NCBI GenBank assembly: GCA_040387375.1
Contig: JAZKDW010000036.1
Span: 1 to 64,000 of the forward strand
Direction of reading: 5' to 3'
DNA length: 64,000 nt
Source of the DNA: JAZKDW01 sp040387375
GTDB lineage: Bacteria > Pseudomonadota > Gammaproteobacteria > Burkholderiales > Burkholderiaceae_D
Shown here: piece by piece, positions 34,934 through 43,880 of the stretch
Layout: each line of letters begins with the position of its first letter
Numbering within the stretch: the first letter of the stretch is position 1
Program-made: the position numbers and the translations under genes
Notes under the pieces: generated by a model
Told to the model about the DNA's origin: nothing
What the model saw: the letters and a program-made list of their open reading frames with translations, nothing else
The model's database searches: none

Positions 34934-36532
34934 TTATTTGGCGGATTTCTTGATGTTCCAGAATGAGGAGATCGGCGACTCCAGCACGCCGGTGAGCCGC
35001 TTGCTGTAGGCAGCCTGGGGCTGGAACTCGCCGAGCGGCACCACCACACCTTCGTCGATCACCTGCTTCTGGATTTCCTCGGCCAGCCGTTTCTGATCGG
35101 CAGGTTTGGTTGCGCGCGCAAACTGAATCCGCAGCGCGCTGATCTGCGGCACATCCGGCCAGCCGAACCAGGCCTTCTTGCCGTTGGCCGCAACGGTGTA
35201 CGAGCGCATCGGATCCATGATGTCGACGCTGCGGATAATCGTCATGAACATGTTCCATCCGCCTTCGGATGCGGGCTTCTGGCTGGCGCGGCGGGTCTGC
35301 ATCGTCTGCAGGTCCATTGCCTGCAGGTCGACCTTGAAGCCTGCCTTGCGCAAGGCTTGCGCCATCACCACCGGCTGGGCCACCGAGCTGACGTTATCGG
35401 TCGGATGCAGAAGCACGACCGGGGTGCCGTCATACTTGGCCTGCTTCAACAGCTCCTGCGCCTTTTTCACATTGGCGGGGATGATCATGTCGGCGCCGTA
35501 ATTGCTGGCGTAGGGTGAGCTGCATCCGAATACCGCGGCGCAGGTCTTGTAGTACTTAGGGTTGCTGATGAAGGCCTTGAGCGTGTCTTCCTGGGCGATC
35601 GCATGCATCGCTGCCTGGCGGATCAGCTTGTTGTCGAACGGCGGGATCAGGTGATTGAAGCGGTAGACAGCCTGGAAGCCCGGCGTGCCGGTCGGGACAA
35701 CCTTGAGGTCCTTGCTCTTCGCCACCATCGGCAGCAGGTCGAACGGCACCGATTCCATGTAGTCGATCTCGCCGTTCAGCAGGGCGTTCGCCGTTGTCAG
35801 GTGATCGGGCATCGTCACCCATTCAACCCGATCGACATGGACCACCTTGCCGCCGGCGATCCAGCTGGCCGGTTCGCGGCGTGGCACATAGTCCTTGTTC
35901 TTTTCATAGACTGCCTTGACGCCGGGCTTGAATTCCGCCAGCACGAACTTGAACGGACCGGAGCCGATGTATTCCTTGATCGGCTGGCTGGAGGGCGTGT
36001 CGGCGACGCGTTTTGGCATGACAAATAGCGCCGGGCCGCTGACCTTCGCGAAGGCTTGCAGGACCAGCGGACTGGCTTCCTTGAGCACGACCCGGAAGTT
36101 GTTGTCGTCCACCACCTTCAGTTCCGACACCATGTCCATCAATACCTGGCCCAAGGTGTCCTTCTGACCCCAGCGCTTGATGGAGGCGATGCAGTCTTCC
36201 GCCTTGACCGGCGAGCCGTCGTGCCATTTCTGGCCGGCGCGCAGCGCAAAGTCATAGGTTTTGCCATCGGCCGATACGGTCCATTTGTCCACCATCTGCG
36301 GCTGAACCTTGTTCTGCGCATCGGTCGCAAGCAGGGTGTCGTAAATCATGTAGCCATGATCGCGGGCGATGGAAGACGTATTGATGATCGGGTCGAGGAT
36401 CCGCAACGGCGTCCCCATGACCGCGGTGATGGTTTGCGCCTGGGCAGCGGACGCGCAGATCAGGACCGCCGACAGGGATGCGCTCAGGGACAGTGCGCGT
36501 ACTGGACTGCATTTTGCCAATTCATGTGACAT
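34934..36532 (-). CDS. ABC transporter solute-binding protein, family 5
   Basis: 532 residues of the extracellular family 5 (DppA/OppA-type) binding proteins. A signal peptide (SLSASLSAVLICASAAQAQ) is followed by the mature protein. The motifs KWTVSADGKTYDFALRAGQK and WHDGSPVKAEDC near residue 115 are family signatures. It captures an oligopeptide-like or other bulky ligand. The ATG at 36532 is preceded by AAAGGAAACG; upstream in-frame sequence is not part of the protein. It is followed by two permease genes and the ATPase gene; the hydrolase genes lie upstream. Confidence 0.92.
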   Translation of the reverse strand: MSHELAKCSPVRALSLSASLSAVLICASAAQAQTITAVMGTPLRILDPIINTSSIARDHGYMIYDTLLATDAQNKVQPQMVDKWTVSADGKTYDFALRAGQKWHDGSPVKAEDCIASIKRWGQKDTLGQVLMDMVSELKVVDDNNFRVVLKEASPLVLQAFAKVSGPALFVMPKRVADTPSSQPIKEYIGSGPFKFVLAEFKPGVKAVYEKNKDYVPRREPASWIAGGKVVHVDRVEWVTMPDHLTTANALLNGEIDYMESVPFDLLPMVAKSKDLKVVPTGTPGFQAVYRFNHLIPPFDNKLIRQAAMHAIAQEDTLKAFISNPKYYKTCAAVFGCSSPYASNYGADMIIPANVKKAQELLKQAKYDGTPVVLLHPTDNVSSVAQPVVMAQALRKAGFKVDLQAMDLQTMQTRRASQKPASEGGWNMFMTIIRSVDIMDPMRSYTVAANGKKAWFGWPDVPQISALRIQFARATKPADQKRLAEEIQKQVIDEGVVVPLGEFQPQAAYSKRLTGVLESPISSFWNIKKSAK

Positions 36533-36588
36533 GAGACGTTTCCTTTGCAAGATGGGTAACCGCACTATGGCGGTTGATGGCGAGGTGG

Positions 36589-37479
36589 TCAGGCAGCGGC
36601 TTGCAGCAATCCATCCTGGAAAGCGGCGACAACATGATGAAATTCGTCCGGCTGCTCGCGGAATGGGAACGCGCCGCACCGGTTCAGCATATGGAACTGG
36701 GATGCCTTCTGATGCTGCGCCGCGATCTTGAACAGCCACAGCGAATGGTCGGGGCTTACCATCGGATCCTGTCTTGCCGTCACCACCTGCATCGGCATCG
36801 CCAGGCCCTGTTCCCGGCCCTCCCTGAAAAAGCGCGATTTTGTCTTGTGCACGCTGGCGTTGAAAGCGCCGCCGTACCCTTCGACCATCGCCGTCACCGC
36901 CGCACGGTGCGCCGGCATGCCGGCCGCCGCAACCGACGCATCGAGCAGCGCCTCGTCGATATGATGATGGCTGTACGACAAGCGCTCCAATGCCCAGGCT
37001 TGCGACTGGCGCGACCAGCGCGGTTCGGGAATCTGCGACAGCGTCAGGTTATCGACGCCATCGCCCGACGGCGCCGCCCACGGGCTGGCGACGATGGTCA
37101 GCGATGCCAGCAGCGCAGGCTGATCCATCGCGATGAGCAACGCGGCCAGGCCGCCGAGATCATGGCCGATCAGATGCACGTTGCGCAAGCCGGCCGTGTT
37201 GATGAAGGCAATCGCATGCTCGGCAATCGCATTCACGGTCAGCGCGCCAGGCGCCGGCCCGGTGCCGCCGCTGCCCAGGCAATCCAGCGCGATGACTCGC
37301 CGCTGCTGCGCAAAATCGGCCAGCGTTCGGCCCCATACATGCGCGCCGCCGCAATAAGGCGTGATGCCGGGGACATTGCTATGCAAAAAAAGCACGACCG
37401 GATCGCTCGCGCTGCCACCTGCAAGGGTCCGGGTGGCGATGCCCGCCACTTCCAATTTCTGTTCTTGAATGATAGACAT
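36589..37479 (-). CDS. Alpha/beta hydrolase with a putative Asp nucleophile
   Basis: 296 residues, alpha/beta hydrolase fold. The oxyanion HG motif is unusual: LFLHSNVPG. The nucleophile elbow reads GHDLGG, so the expected Ser is Asp, as in haloalkane or fluoroacetate dehalogenases and epoxide hydrolases. A His likely lies in the HHVVAAF tail near the C-terminus. It starts after GAGGAGCCC, 10 bp after the partner hydrolase gene, and is upstream of an ABC importer. Substrate unknown. Confidence 0.86.
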   Translation of the reverse strand: MSIIQEQKLEVAGIATRTLAGGSASDPVVLFLHSNVPGITPYCGGAHVWGRTLADFAQQRRVIALDCLGSGGTGPAPGALTVNAIAEHAIAFINTAGLRNVHLIGHDLGGLAALLIAMDQPALLASLTIVASPWAAPSGDGVDNLTLSQIPEPRWSRQSQAWALERLSYSHHHIDEALLDASVAAAGMPAHRAAVTAMVEGYGGAFNASVHKTKSRFFREGREQGLAMPMQVVTARQDPMVSPDHSLWLFKIAAQHQKASQFHMLNRCGAFPFREQPDEFHHVVAAFQDGLLQAAA

Positions 37480-37489
37480 GCTGGGCTCC

Positions 37490-38419
37490 TCAAGCCTTGT
37501 AAAGATCGACAAACCGGTCGAGCAGCGCATTAAAACGCTCGGGATGTTCGCGATACGGAAAATGTCCGGACTGGTTGAACAAGTTCAGCGTGACGCGCCG
37601 CTCATGTGCCGCCAGAATGTTGAACAACTCCATGCCGCGCTCTACCACCACGGTGCGGTCGTTGAAGCCCCAGATGATCTGCACCGGGCGCTGCAGCCGG
37701 CCTTCGTTGAGCCAGGTCAGCGTCTCACGCTTCATCCGTGCCAGGTCGGGCAGGAAAAGCCGGATGCCGAGCTGTTCGCCGATGATCTTGGCGACGCCTT
37801 TCTGGTAATTGGGCTGCTGCAGCACATCCATGACCACGTCGACCCAGTCTTCGGTCACGGTAGACGGCTTGTAGCAGTAATTGCTGTATACCCAGCGCAC
37901 CGCTTCGCGCGTCAGCGGCGCATGCGGCGGCGATGCCAGCACGACCTCGTTGGTGCCGACGCCGGGGCCGAGCGTGCCGCTGGTCACGATCGAGAGCGAG
38001 CGCGTCAGGTCGGGCCGTTCGAGCGCGACCCGTGTGGCGACGAATCCGCCCCGGGAATGGCCTACCAGATGCGAAGCCGGCAGCTTCAGCGCATCCATGA
38101 ATGCGCAGACATGCCGCACCACCGCCCCCATCGTGTAATCCTCGTCGCGCCGCGGCACGTCGGTGTAGCCCTGTCCCAGCTTGTCGAATGCGATCACGCG
38201 ATATTTCTGCGCCAGCGCCCTGACGTTCATGTTCCAGGCATAGGCGCTCGACGTTGCGTCCGGCACGCCAAAGCTGCCGCCATAAATGAAAACGATGGTT
38301 TCCGGCCCGTCGCCGATGTCGTAATAACGGGTGTTGATGCCGGCGACATCGATTTCCCGCGGTTCGGGAAGACTCGGCGCGGCGATGACCGCTGACATTG
38401 CGCTTTCCAGGGTGCCCAT
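37490..38419 (-). CDS. Alpha/beta hydrolase (Ser nucleophile)
   Basis: 309 residues, alpha/beta hydrolase fold. The oxyanion-loop region is FIYGGSFG, the elbow is LVGHSRGGF with the standard nucleophile Ser near residue 125, and a His follows in NQSGHFPYREHPERF near 285, giving a probable catalytic triad. ATG at 38419 is favoured over 38425 because AGGAGG then has normal spacing. It resembles meta-cleavage product and ester hydrolases. The elbow differs from the Asp version next door. It is the first gene of the minus-strand hydrolase/ABC operon. Confidence 0.88.
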   Translation of the reverse strand: MGTLESAMSAVIAAPSLPEPREIDVAGINTRYYDIGDGPETIVFIYGGSFGVPDATSSAYAWNMNVRALAQKYRVIAFDKLGQGYTDVPRRDEDYTMGAVVRHVCAFMDALKLPASHLVGHSRGGFVATRVALERPDLTRSLSIVTSGTLGPGVGTNEVVLASPPHAPLTREAVRWVYSNYCYKPSTVTEDWVDVVMDVLQQPNYQKGVAKIIGEQLGIRLFLPDLARMKRETLTWLNEGRLQRPVQIIWGFNDRTVVVERGMELFNILAAHERRVTLNLFNQSGHFPYREHPERFNALLDRFVDLYKA

Positions 38420-38453
38420 GGGCATCTCCTCCTAGGTAAGGTGAAATCGGGAT

Positions 38454-38476
38454 GCCGGTTGCCGGCGGCAACCGGC
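38454..38476 (-). other. Strong hairpin in the leader of the hydrolase operon
   Basis: A perfect inverted repeat of 10 bp (GCCGGTTGCC at 38454-38463, GGCAACCGGC at 38467-38476) with a 3 nt loop. It lies 34 bp upstream of the hydrolase start, on its leader. No T-run follows on the minus strand, so it is more likely a leader structure than a terminator. Confidence 0.55.
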
Positions 38477-38498
38477 GCCTGATGTCCCGTTTTCTTTT

Positions 38499-38627
38499 TT
38501 AATAATTGGTCTGATGCGGAATAACGATGGGCATCAGGTCGGCGACCACGAATGGCAGCACGCCCTTGAAAATCGTTTGCATCGGAATGTCGGGCGCCAG
38601 TCCATGCAAGATGAACTCGATAGCCCG
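38499..38627 (-). pseudogene. Remnant of a TRAP transporter large permease (DctM) C-terminus
   Basis: A 42-codon open stretch ending in a stop reads like the last part of a DctM protein: PMQTIFKGVLPFVVADL follows the pattern of the final helix FRGVLPF-L-ADL of TRAP large permeases. The sequence upstream changes frame and contains stops, so the rest of the gene is gone. It sits just upstream of the hydrolase/ABC operon, perhaps where an older transporter was replaced. Confidence 0.55.
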
Positions 38628-39145
38628 CGGCAATTTCTTTCTTTCGACTTATCCTTAGATCGTTAAGTATTCGGAGGCTAACCGATTTTTTTCTAAACTG
38701 CAACAGTCAAAAGGCTGACTGGTTTCATAAAAATTGCAGTGATGCGATTGAATGAGCAAGCGTCACAAGCCTGCCAAAAAAATCATTTCACATCGTTCGA
38801 CGCTTCGGTGCCTGGCGCATGATGCCGCGGCCGCGAGCAGGTACATGGCTCGACTTTTTCCGTTCAGCTCGCATCACAAAGCGAATCGATAAAGTCGAGC
38901 CTGGGGGGATATCGACGTTCTTCTCGTGCAGGCGGGAAACCAGACTGCGCTTGCATCACGATCGCTTCATGCCGATCCAACCAGACTTGACCTCGATAAC
39001 AGTATCCATGTCGTCGCCGGCACGTTTCTGAGTTCGAGTGTGAGCCTGCAGTCCCGGATATGTTGGAATACCGCGGGAACTATTCGACCGCTTGACCGAT
39101 ACGCTCAGCTACGCTGCATGAATGGATAAAGTCGACTTTAGCCGG
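38628..39145. other. Intergenic region with palindromes and a partial dispersed repeat
   Basis: About 520 bp with no convincing gene. It holds an 11 bp inverted repeat GGCTCGACTTT (38847-38857) / AAAGTCGAGCC (38891-38901), a perfect 14 bp palindrome TAAAGTCGACTTTA (39127-39140) sharing AAAGTCGA with it, and a partial copy of the dispersed repeat at 38931-39003 (GGCGGGAAACCAGAC..CTTGCATCACG..TCGATAACA). No promoter-like pair is obvious. Confidence 0.6.
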
Positions 39146-39697
39146 TCAACCCTGCCACTGACGTACCCGGCTGACATCGAGATGGACAAAATTTGAGCGG
39201 GGATAATAACCGACACCGCCGCCTTGCAGTTTCAGCGCAGCGGCGCGCACCTGGCTGAGGTCCCGTCCCGGCACGCGGATATCGATTGCCTTTCCTTCCA
39301 GGTGCATGCTGTGCCTGGCGACGCCGCCGCTGCGCTCGGCCAGCATCGTATTGGTCGCTGGGGAACGATAGCCCGAGATGATATGGATGGCCTGGTTTGC
39401 ATCGACCTCGTTGCCGACGTTGTGCAGGAAGTCGAGCAGGGCAGGGGAGATTTCCTTGATCTGGTCGTTGCGGTGGTCGCGCAGAACGCGGTTGATATCA
39501 GCCAGGCCATCGCGCTGATAATCACCGTCGGCCCAGTACACGGCCTTGATTTTTTCCCCGGTATGGGTGTTATAAAAAGATAATGATTTTTCTGCCGTGA
39601 TGATCTTGCGGGGTGCGGCGAATGCCGCGAAGGGGGCTGCGCTGGCGGCGGCGATCATTCCCATTTTCAGAAACTGGCGGCGGTTTGTCTTGTGCAT
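39146..39697 (-). CDS. DUF882 / YcbK-like peptidase M15-type protein with Tat signal
   Basis: 183 residues. It begins MHKTNRRQFLKMG, a twin-arginine motif followed by a hydrophobic stretch (AAASAAPFAAFA), so Tat export is likely. The mature part contains IISGYRSPATNTML, ARHSMHLEGKAIDIRV and FVHLDVSRVRQW, matching the Zn-dependent D-Ala peptidase fold (SxHxxGxAxD and HxD). The family probably cleaves or trims peptidoglycan cross-links. An in-frame ATG 33 bp upstream (39730) would add sequence ahead of the Tat motif. It is a single gene. Confidence 0.9.
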   Translation of the reverse strand: MHKTNRRQFLKMGMIAAASAAPFAAFAAPRKIITAEKSLSFYNTHTGEKIKAVYWADGDYQRDGLADINRVLRDHRNDQIKEISPALLDFLHNVGNEVDANQAIHIISGYRSPATNTMLAERSGGVARHSMHLEGKAIDIRVPGRDLSQVRAAALKLQGGGVGYYPRSNFVHLDVSRVRQWQG

Positions 39698-39789
39698 TGG
39701 GATCCTGTCTGTCGCGGTGAAGCTGGGCATGTTGCCCGCATGAAGGATCCCATTCTATGGGGCATCGGCTTTTTTTTCCACCTCTGTAA

Positions 39790-40375
39790 CAATTACGTTG
39801 TGTTACCCCCGTAAATGTTGACTACCGGAAGCTGGCTAATTGGCCGTCGTTCCTGTTCGACCTGATGCCACAAGGGAAAGGCCGCCACACCCTGCCGGGA
39901 GAACTTGGCATTCCTGACGGACGGTCTGCGGATTGGCCACTGCTTTGCGCTGGCGCCTTCAACCCGATCGGTCGTCTTCGCATCGTGCTCAATCTGACGC
40001 TTGGCAATACGGATAACCATGCCCGCAATACCGCGGTCCAAGCCGTTGGAAACGAGGTGCGCCTGACACCGCTGTTTGACTTCGCTCCGATGTATCTGGT
40101 CAAGGACGGCATCGCGCGCGTTGCGCTGGAAGAATCCGGACAAGGTGGAAATCACCAACTGGGCCGACGTGCTCGCGGCCTTGCCGATAGACGCGGCGGA
40201 GCTTGCCGAAATCCGGCGCGCGCTATTTGCATTCTCCGGCAAAATCGACACGCTTGAAGACGTCATGGCAAAAAAAGGAGTGGACGACGACATTACGCAC
40301 GCGCGGCATTACAGCATTCAGACGCAGCGTGACCAGTTGCGTGAACTGTCAACGCCCGGCAAGCGAAAAGGCTGA
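39790..40375 (+). pseudogene. Decayed HipA-like toxin kinase (N-terminus lost, frameshift)
   Basis: From about 39820 the translation reads as a HipA-type kinase interior (FLFDLMPQGKGR, NPIGRLRIVLN, NTDNHARNT, LTPLFDFAPMY). After LEESGQGGN near 40150 the frame changes. The last part (NWADVLAALPIDAAELAEIR) continues in the other frame to a stop at 40375. There is no start codon for the kinase and the N-terminal third is missing. The D-F-A-P activation loop and N-H catalytic residues remain recognisable. Confidence 0.7.
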
Positions 40376-40377
40376 CC

Positions 40378-40675
40378 ATGGATAAGCGAAGAAAACCACT
40401 GCCCGGGGAAGTGGCGCGCGCCGAGCGCATTCAATTTTACGAGAACATCGGAGCAGGCACGCTTTCATTGCAGGATGCTGTAAAAAAGATGCGTTCGATA
40501 TCCGGCATGACCCAGCCTGAATTTGCAAAACATCGTGGCGTCAGTGTCCGGGTAATCAAGGAAAATTGAAGCAGGAACCGGCAACCCGACTATCAATTCG
40601 CTGAACCAGATCGCCAGTATATTCGCGCTGGAGGTGGCCTTCCGCCGCAAGCCGACTGCGGCAGATGCTGAATAA
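40378..40675 (+). pseudogene. HipB-like helix-turn-helix antitoxin, broken by a +1 frameshift
   Basis: ATG at 40378 reads MDKRRKPLPGEVARAERIQF and then the HTH region SGMTQPEFAKHRGVSVR. After about residue 60, a TGA stop at 40567 is followed in the other frame by IEAGTGNPTINSLNQIASIF, the normal end of this antitoxin class. The change lies in the AAAA of GGAAAATTG, consistent with one inserted A. It directly follows the kinase relic, toxin first. Confidence 0.7.
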
Positions 40676-40805
40676 CGCGGCATGTACGACGCCGCGCATG
40701 ACGTTCGCTCCTCGCCGGTCACAACTCAGTGAAATCCAGGCCGGACTCCGCGCCCGGCAACCTCTTCACATCATGCCCCGCGTCTGATTTTCGCTTGCCA
40801 TGTCG

Positions 40806-40879
40806 GCCGATTAATCGATTGACATCCAGGCTTGCTGGCGCTTACCATGACAGTGGTACGTACAAGCAGTCAAATAAAA
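40806..40879 (+). promoter_or_regulatory. Promoter module A with GntR operator (upstream of Bug gene)
   Basis: Sequential elements: palindrome CCGATTAATCGA (40807-40818), -35 TTGACA (40819-40824), 18 bp spacer, -10 TACCAT (40843-40848), and operator GTGGTACGTACAAG (40853-40866) around the start point. Module B upstream of the CoA-transferase has the same layout with no gaps (64 of 74 identical). Repressor binding at the operator would block transcription start. Confidence 0.8.
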
Positions 40880-40892
40880 ATCAGGAGACAAG

Positions 40893-41861
40893 ATGAATTT
40901 CATGAAGGCCGCTACAAGAATTGCCGCCGGCACCTTGCTTGTTTGTTTCAGCTCGTTGGCCTCCGCGCAGAATTATCCTTCGCGTCCGGTAAGAGTGGTT
41001 GTCCCTTTTCCCGCTGGAACCGCGACCGATCTCTCCGCACGCGTGATCAGCCAGCAATTGCAGGCCACGTTTGGCCAGCCTTTTGTCGTTGACAACAAGC
41101 CCGGGGCGGGCGGATCGATCGGTGCGATGGAGGTGGTGCGCGCTGTACCTGATGGTTATACGCTCCTGTTCTCATCAAATTCGGCGCTGTCGTCCAACGT
41201 CGCGCTGCTCAAGAACATTCCGTATGACCCGAACAAGGATTTGTCTCCGATCGCGGGCGTCGCGATCACTGCTCTGGTGCTGATGGTCAGGCCGGATTTT
41301 CCGGCAAAAACGGTAGCGGAGTTCATCGCCTACGTAAAACAGAGGCCTGGAAAGCTGAGTGCCGGTTATGGCTCTTCCAGTTCGCAGGTTTCGCTCGCGA
41401 TGCTCAACAGGATGGCGGGAATTGATGTGCTGGCCGCACCCTACAAGGGAATGCCCGCTGCGGCAAACGATGTGATCGGCGGCACACTCGATTTCACTTT
41501 CATCGATATCGGCAATGCCATGGCACAGAGCAAGGGAGGACGCTTGCGCCCCCTCGCAATCAACACCGAGAAGCGCAACTCCCTGGTACCCGATTGGCCG
41601 ACCCTGGCCGAGACATTGCCAGGATTTGATATTGCGGCATGGGTTGCCGTCGCCGGACCGGCGGGAATGCCGCCGCAGGTGATCGAGACCCTCAGCACGG
41701 GCATCGCCGCTGCGATAAAAACGCCCGATGTCACTCAGAAATTGGCCATCACGGGTTTCGCGCCGATGCCAATGAAGCCAGGCCAGCTCAAGACCTTTGT
41801 CGCCGATGAAATCGTCAAATGGAAACAGCTGGCGAAGGATGCCAATCTCGAAGCGCAATAA
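40893..41861 (+). CDS. Bug-family (TTT) solute-binding protein
   Basis: 322 residues. It has an N-terminal signal peptide (MKAATRIAAGTLLVCFSSLA) and the Bug motif NYPSRPVRVVVPFPAGTATD, followed by NKPGAGGSIGAMEVV. It would bind an organic acid for uptake. Good ribosome site CAGGAGAC. It is the first gene after promoter module A, and the class II aldolase-like gene follows 71 bp later. There are no TTT membrane genes. Confidence 0.92.
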   Translation: MNFMKAATRIAAGTLLVCFSSLASAQNYPSRPVRVVVPFPAGTATDLSARVISQQLQATFGQPFVVDNKPGAGGSIGAMEVVRAVPDGYTLLFSSNSALSSNVALLKNIPYDPNKDLSPIAGVAITALVLMVRPDFPAKTVAEFIAYVKQRPGKLSAGYGSSSSQVSLAMLNRMAGIDVLAAPYKGMPAAANDVIGGTLDFTFIDIGNAMAQSKGGRLRPLAINTEKRNSLVPDWPTLAETLPGFDIAAWVAVAGPAGMPPQVIETLSTGIAAAIKTPDVTQKLAITGFAPMPMKPGQLKTFVADEIVKWKQLAKDANLEAQ

Positions 41862-41932
41862 TCGTCGCGGACGTGGAACCGTGCCGCGCGCCGGCGGCAG
41901 GCTCCTGCACGAACAAGAACAAGGAGAGCACA

Positions 41933-42769
41933 ATGGAGCCAACAATCCTCAATCCCAAGCTAACGAACGATGGATCGATCCTGGGCATGCAAGCCCCTGG
42001 CTTGATCCATTCGCGCCCGATTCGTGACCAGGTATCCGATGAAGAATGGCAGACCCGCGTCAACCTGGCGGCGGCCTATCGGCTGGTGGCGATGTACGGC
42101 ATGACCGACATGATCTACAACCACATCACCGCGCGCGTGCCGGATGCCCCCGACGAATTCCTGATCAATGCATACGGCTTTCATTACAGCGAGATCACGG
42201 CGTCGAATCTGCACAAGATCAATCACGATGGCGAGTTCACCTTGCGCGCCAACACACACTATGGCATCAACTATCCGGGTTTCATCATCCACGGCGCCGT
42301 TCACATGGCGCGCCCCGACGTCCACTGCGTATTGCATTCGCATAGCCGGGCCGGCATCGCCGTGGGGGCGATGAAGCAAGGCCTGTTACCGCTTTCAATC
42401 CTTGCCATGCGCTTTTACGGTCGTCTCGCTTATCACGATTGCCAGGGAACGGTGGTGAACATCGGCGAACGCGAAAGCCTCGTCGCCGGACTCGGCGCGC
42501 GCAATGCCATGCTGCTTCGCAACCATGGCGTGATCGCCTGCGGCCCGACCATCGCCGAGGCCTTCAACACGCATTACATGCTCGACCAGGCGTGCAAGAT
42601 CCAGGTCGAAGCCATGAGTACGGGCGCCGAACTGATCCTGCCATCCAGGGAAGTCGTCGAAGAGACGGCGCGGCAATTCGAGCCGAATACCCGCCGTCCG
42701 TTTGGCGTGATGGAATGGGACGCGATGCTGCGCCTGCTTGACCGCCAGGACCAGTCATACAGGGAGTGA
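41933..42769 (+). CDS. Class II aldolase/adducin family protein
   Basis: 278 residues of the zinc-dependent class II aldolase fold. Zinc-binding histidines appear in VLHSHSRAG near residue 142 and RNHGVIACG near 195, with E/D residues in between. Typical activities are cleavage or epimerisation of hydroxy-acids or sugar phosphates; here the neighbouring CoA enzymes and binding protein suggest a small organic acid rather than a sugar. Start after AAGGAGAGC. It is presumably co-transcribed with the Bug gene from promoter A. Confidence 0.88.
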   Translation: MEPTILNPKLTNDGSILGMQAPGLIHSRPIRDQVSDEEWQTRVNLAAAYRLVAMYGMTDMIYNHITARVPDAPDEFLINAYGFHYSEITASNLHKINHDGEFTLRANTHYGINYPGFIIHGAVHMARPDVHCVLHSHSRAGIAVGAMKQGLLPLSILAMRFYGRLAYHDCQGTVVNIGERESLVAGLGARNAMLLRNHGVIACGPTIAEAFNTHYMLDQACKIQVEAMSTGAELILPSREVVEETARQFEPNTRRPFGVMEWDAMLRLLDRQDQSYRE

Positions 42770-42799
42770 GCGCGAGCCACAACATGACGACGGCTTGCA

Positions 42800-43801
42800 T
42801 CAGGCAAGCTGGCGCATGCTGGCATCGAGTCCTTTCAAGAGAGCGTACACGTGGTCGATCGTCGGGGTCGCCACTCCGTGATCACGTGCGAATTGCTGCA
42901 ATTCGCCCAGGATGGCATCGACCTCGGTGGGCCGGGATGCCAGCACGTCCTGCAGCATGGAAGGCTTGGTTCCCATTACCTTGTCGCCCCTGATCGCGCC
43001 GCCATTCTGGAGCGCCTGCGCTTCTGTTTCCAGGCACGCGCTCAGGTCCCATCCCATGGCCAAGGCAGTGTTGGCGGCTTCTTCCGTCAGGCACCGGCTC
43101 AGCCTGACGAGGTCGGCCCGCCCCGCCACCTGCTGTACATCAAGCCGGGTCAGCGCGCAGATCGGGTTCAGGGCCGCATTGCGCAGAAGTTTCGTCAAAA
43201 CGTTCAGGCGGATATCCGATGAAGCCTCCGCGGCCAGGCCTGCGCGGCGGAGCAGGCCGACCGTTTTTTCCAGGCGCCCGCTCATCTGGTTGTCGGGCTC
43301 TCCCATTATCCAGCTGTTGTTGCCCCGATGGTAGATCTCGCCGGGTCCGGTAACCTCGTTCATTGAATAAACTGTGCACCCAAGGCTGCGCGACGCGCCG
43401 AGTCCTGTCCACAGCGAGCTATCGGGATCGACCAGCGCCATGTTGCGTGGAACGCCGGGCAAACCATGATGCCACCACCACGGCAGGCCATTGGTTACAA
43501 ACACCGCATGACCATCAGGTTTGAGCAGGCGGGCAATGCGCGGCCCGATCGCGACTAGGGCATGGGCCTTGAGTGTAATGAACACAATATCCTGAGGCGG
43601 CAGTTCCTCAGGATTATCGGTCGCGGCAGCGGGGAAGGCCACGCGCTCTTCACTCGGCGTGACCAGTTTCAAGCCGCGCGCGCGAATCGCATCGAGGTGC
43701 GCGCCACGGGCCACCACCGAGACTTCAATTGCCGGCAGCGACATGAGTTGAACCGCCAGGTTGCCGCCGATCGCGCCGGCGCCATATACACACACTTTCA
43801 T
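42800..43801 (-). CDS. Ketopantoate reductase-like (PanE/ApbA) dehydrogenase
   Basis: 333 residues. It has the NADP-binding N-terminus MKVCVYGAGAIGGNLAVQL and the PanE/ApbA C-terminal domain with conserved LLRNAALNPICAL near residue 210. PanE reduces 2-dehydropantoate, and many paralogues reduce other branched 2-oxo acids. It is alone on the minus strand, convergent with the aldolase-like gene and divergent from the CoA-transferase. A GntR operator at 43881-43894 lies 80 bp upstream. This suggests a catabolic reductase rather than vitamin synthesis. Confidence 0.87.
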   Translation of the reverse strand: MKVCVYGAGAIGGNLAVQLMSLPAIEVSVVARGAHLDAIRARGLKLVTPSEERVAFPAAATDNPEELPPQDIVFITLKAHALVAIGPRIARLLKPDGHAVFVTNGLPWWWHHGLPGVPRNMALVDPDSSLWTGLGASRSLGCTVYSMNEVTGPGEIYHRGNNSWIMGEPDNQMSGRLEKTVGLLRRAGLAAEASSDIRLNVLTKLLRNAALNPICALTRLDVQQVAGRADLVRLSRCLTEEAANTALAMGWDLSACLETEAQALQNGGAIRGDKVMGTKPSMLQDVLASRPTEVDAILGELQQFARDHGVATPTIDHVYALLKGLDASMRQLA

Positions 43802-43880
43802 TCAGCATTACCTTGATTTTGGTTCGATTCCGGGAGACGTTTTTTGCTTGCGGCGCAACTGCCTGAAGTACGCCCAACCG

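Noticed and set aside
39741..39780. Possible terminator CCCAT-TCT-ATGGG followed by a T-run
   Set aside because: The T-run begins several bases after a stem of only five pairs, so it is too weak to call.
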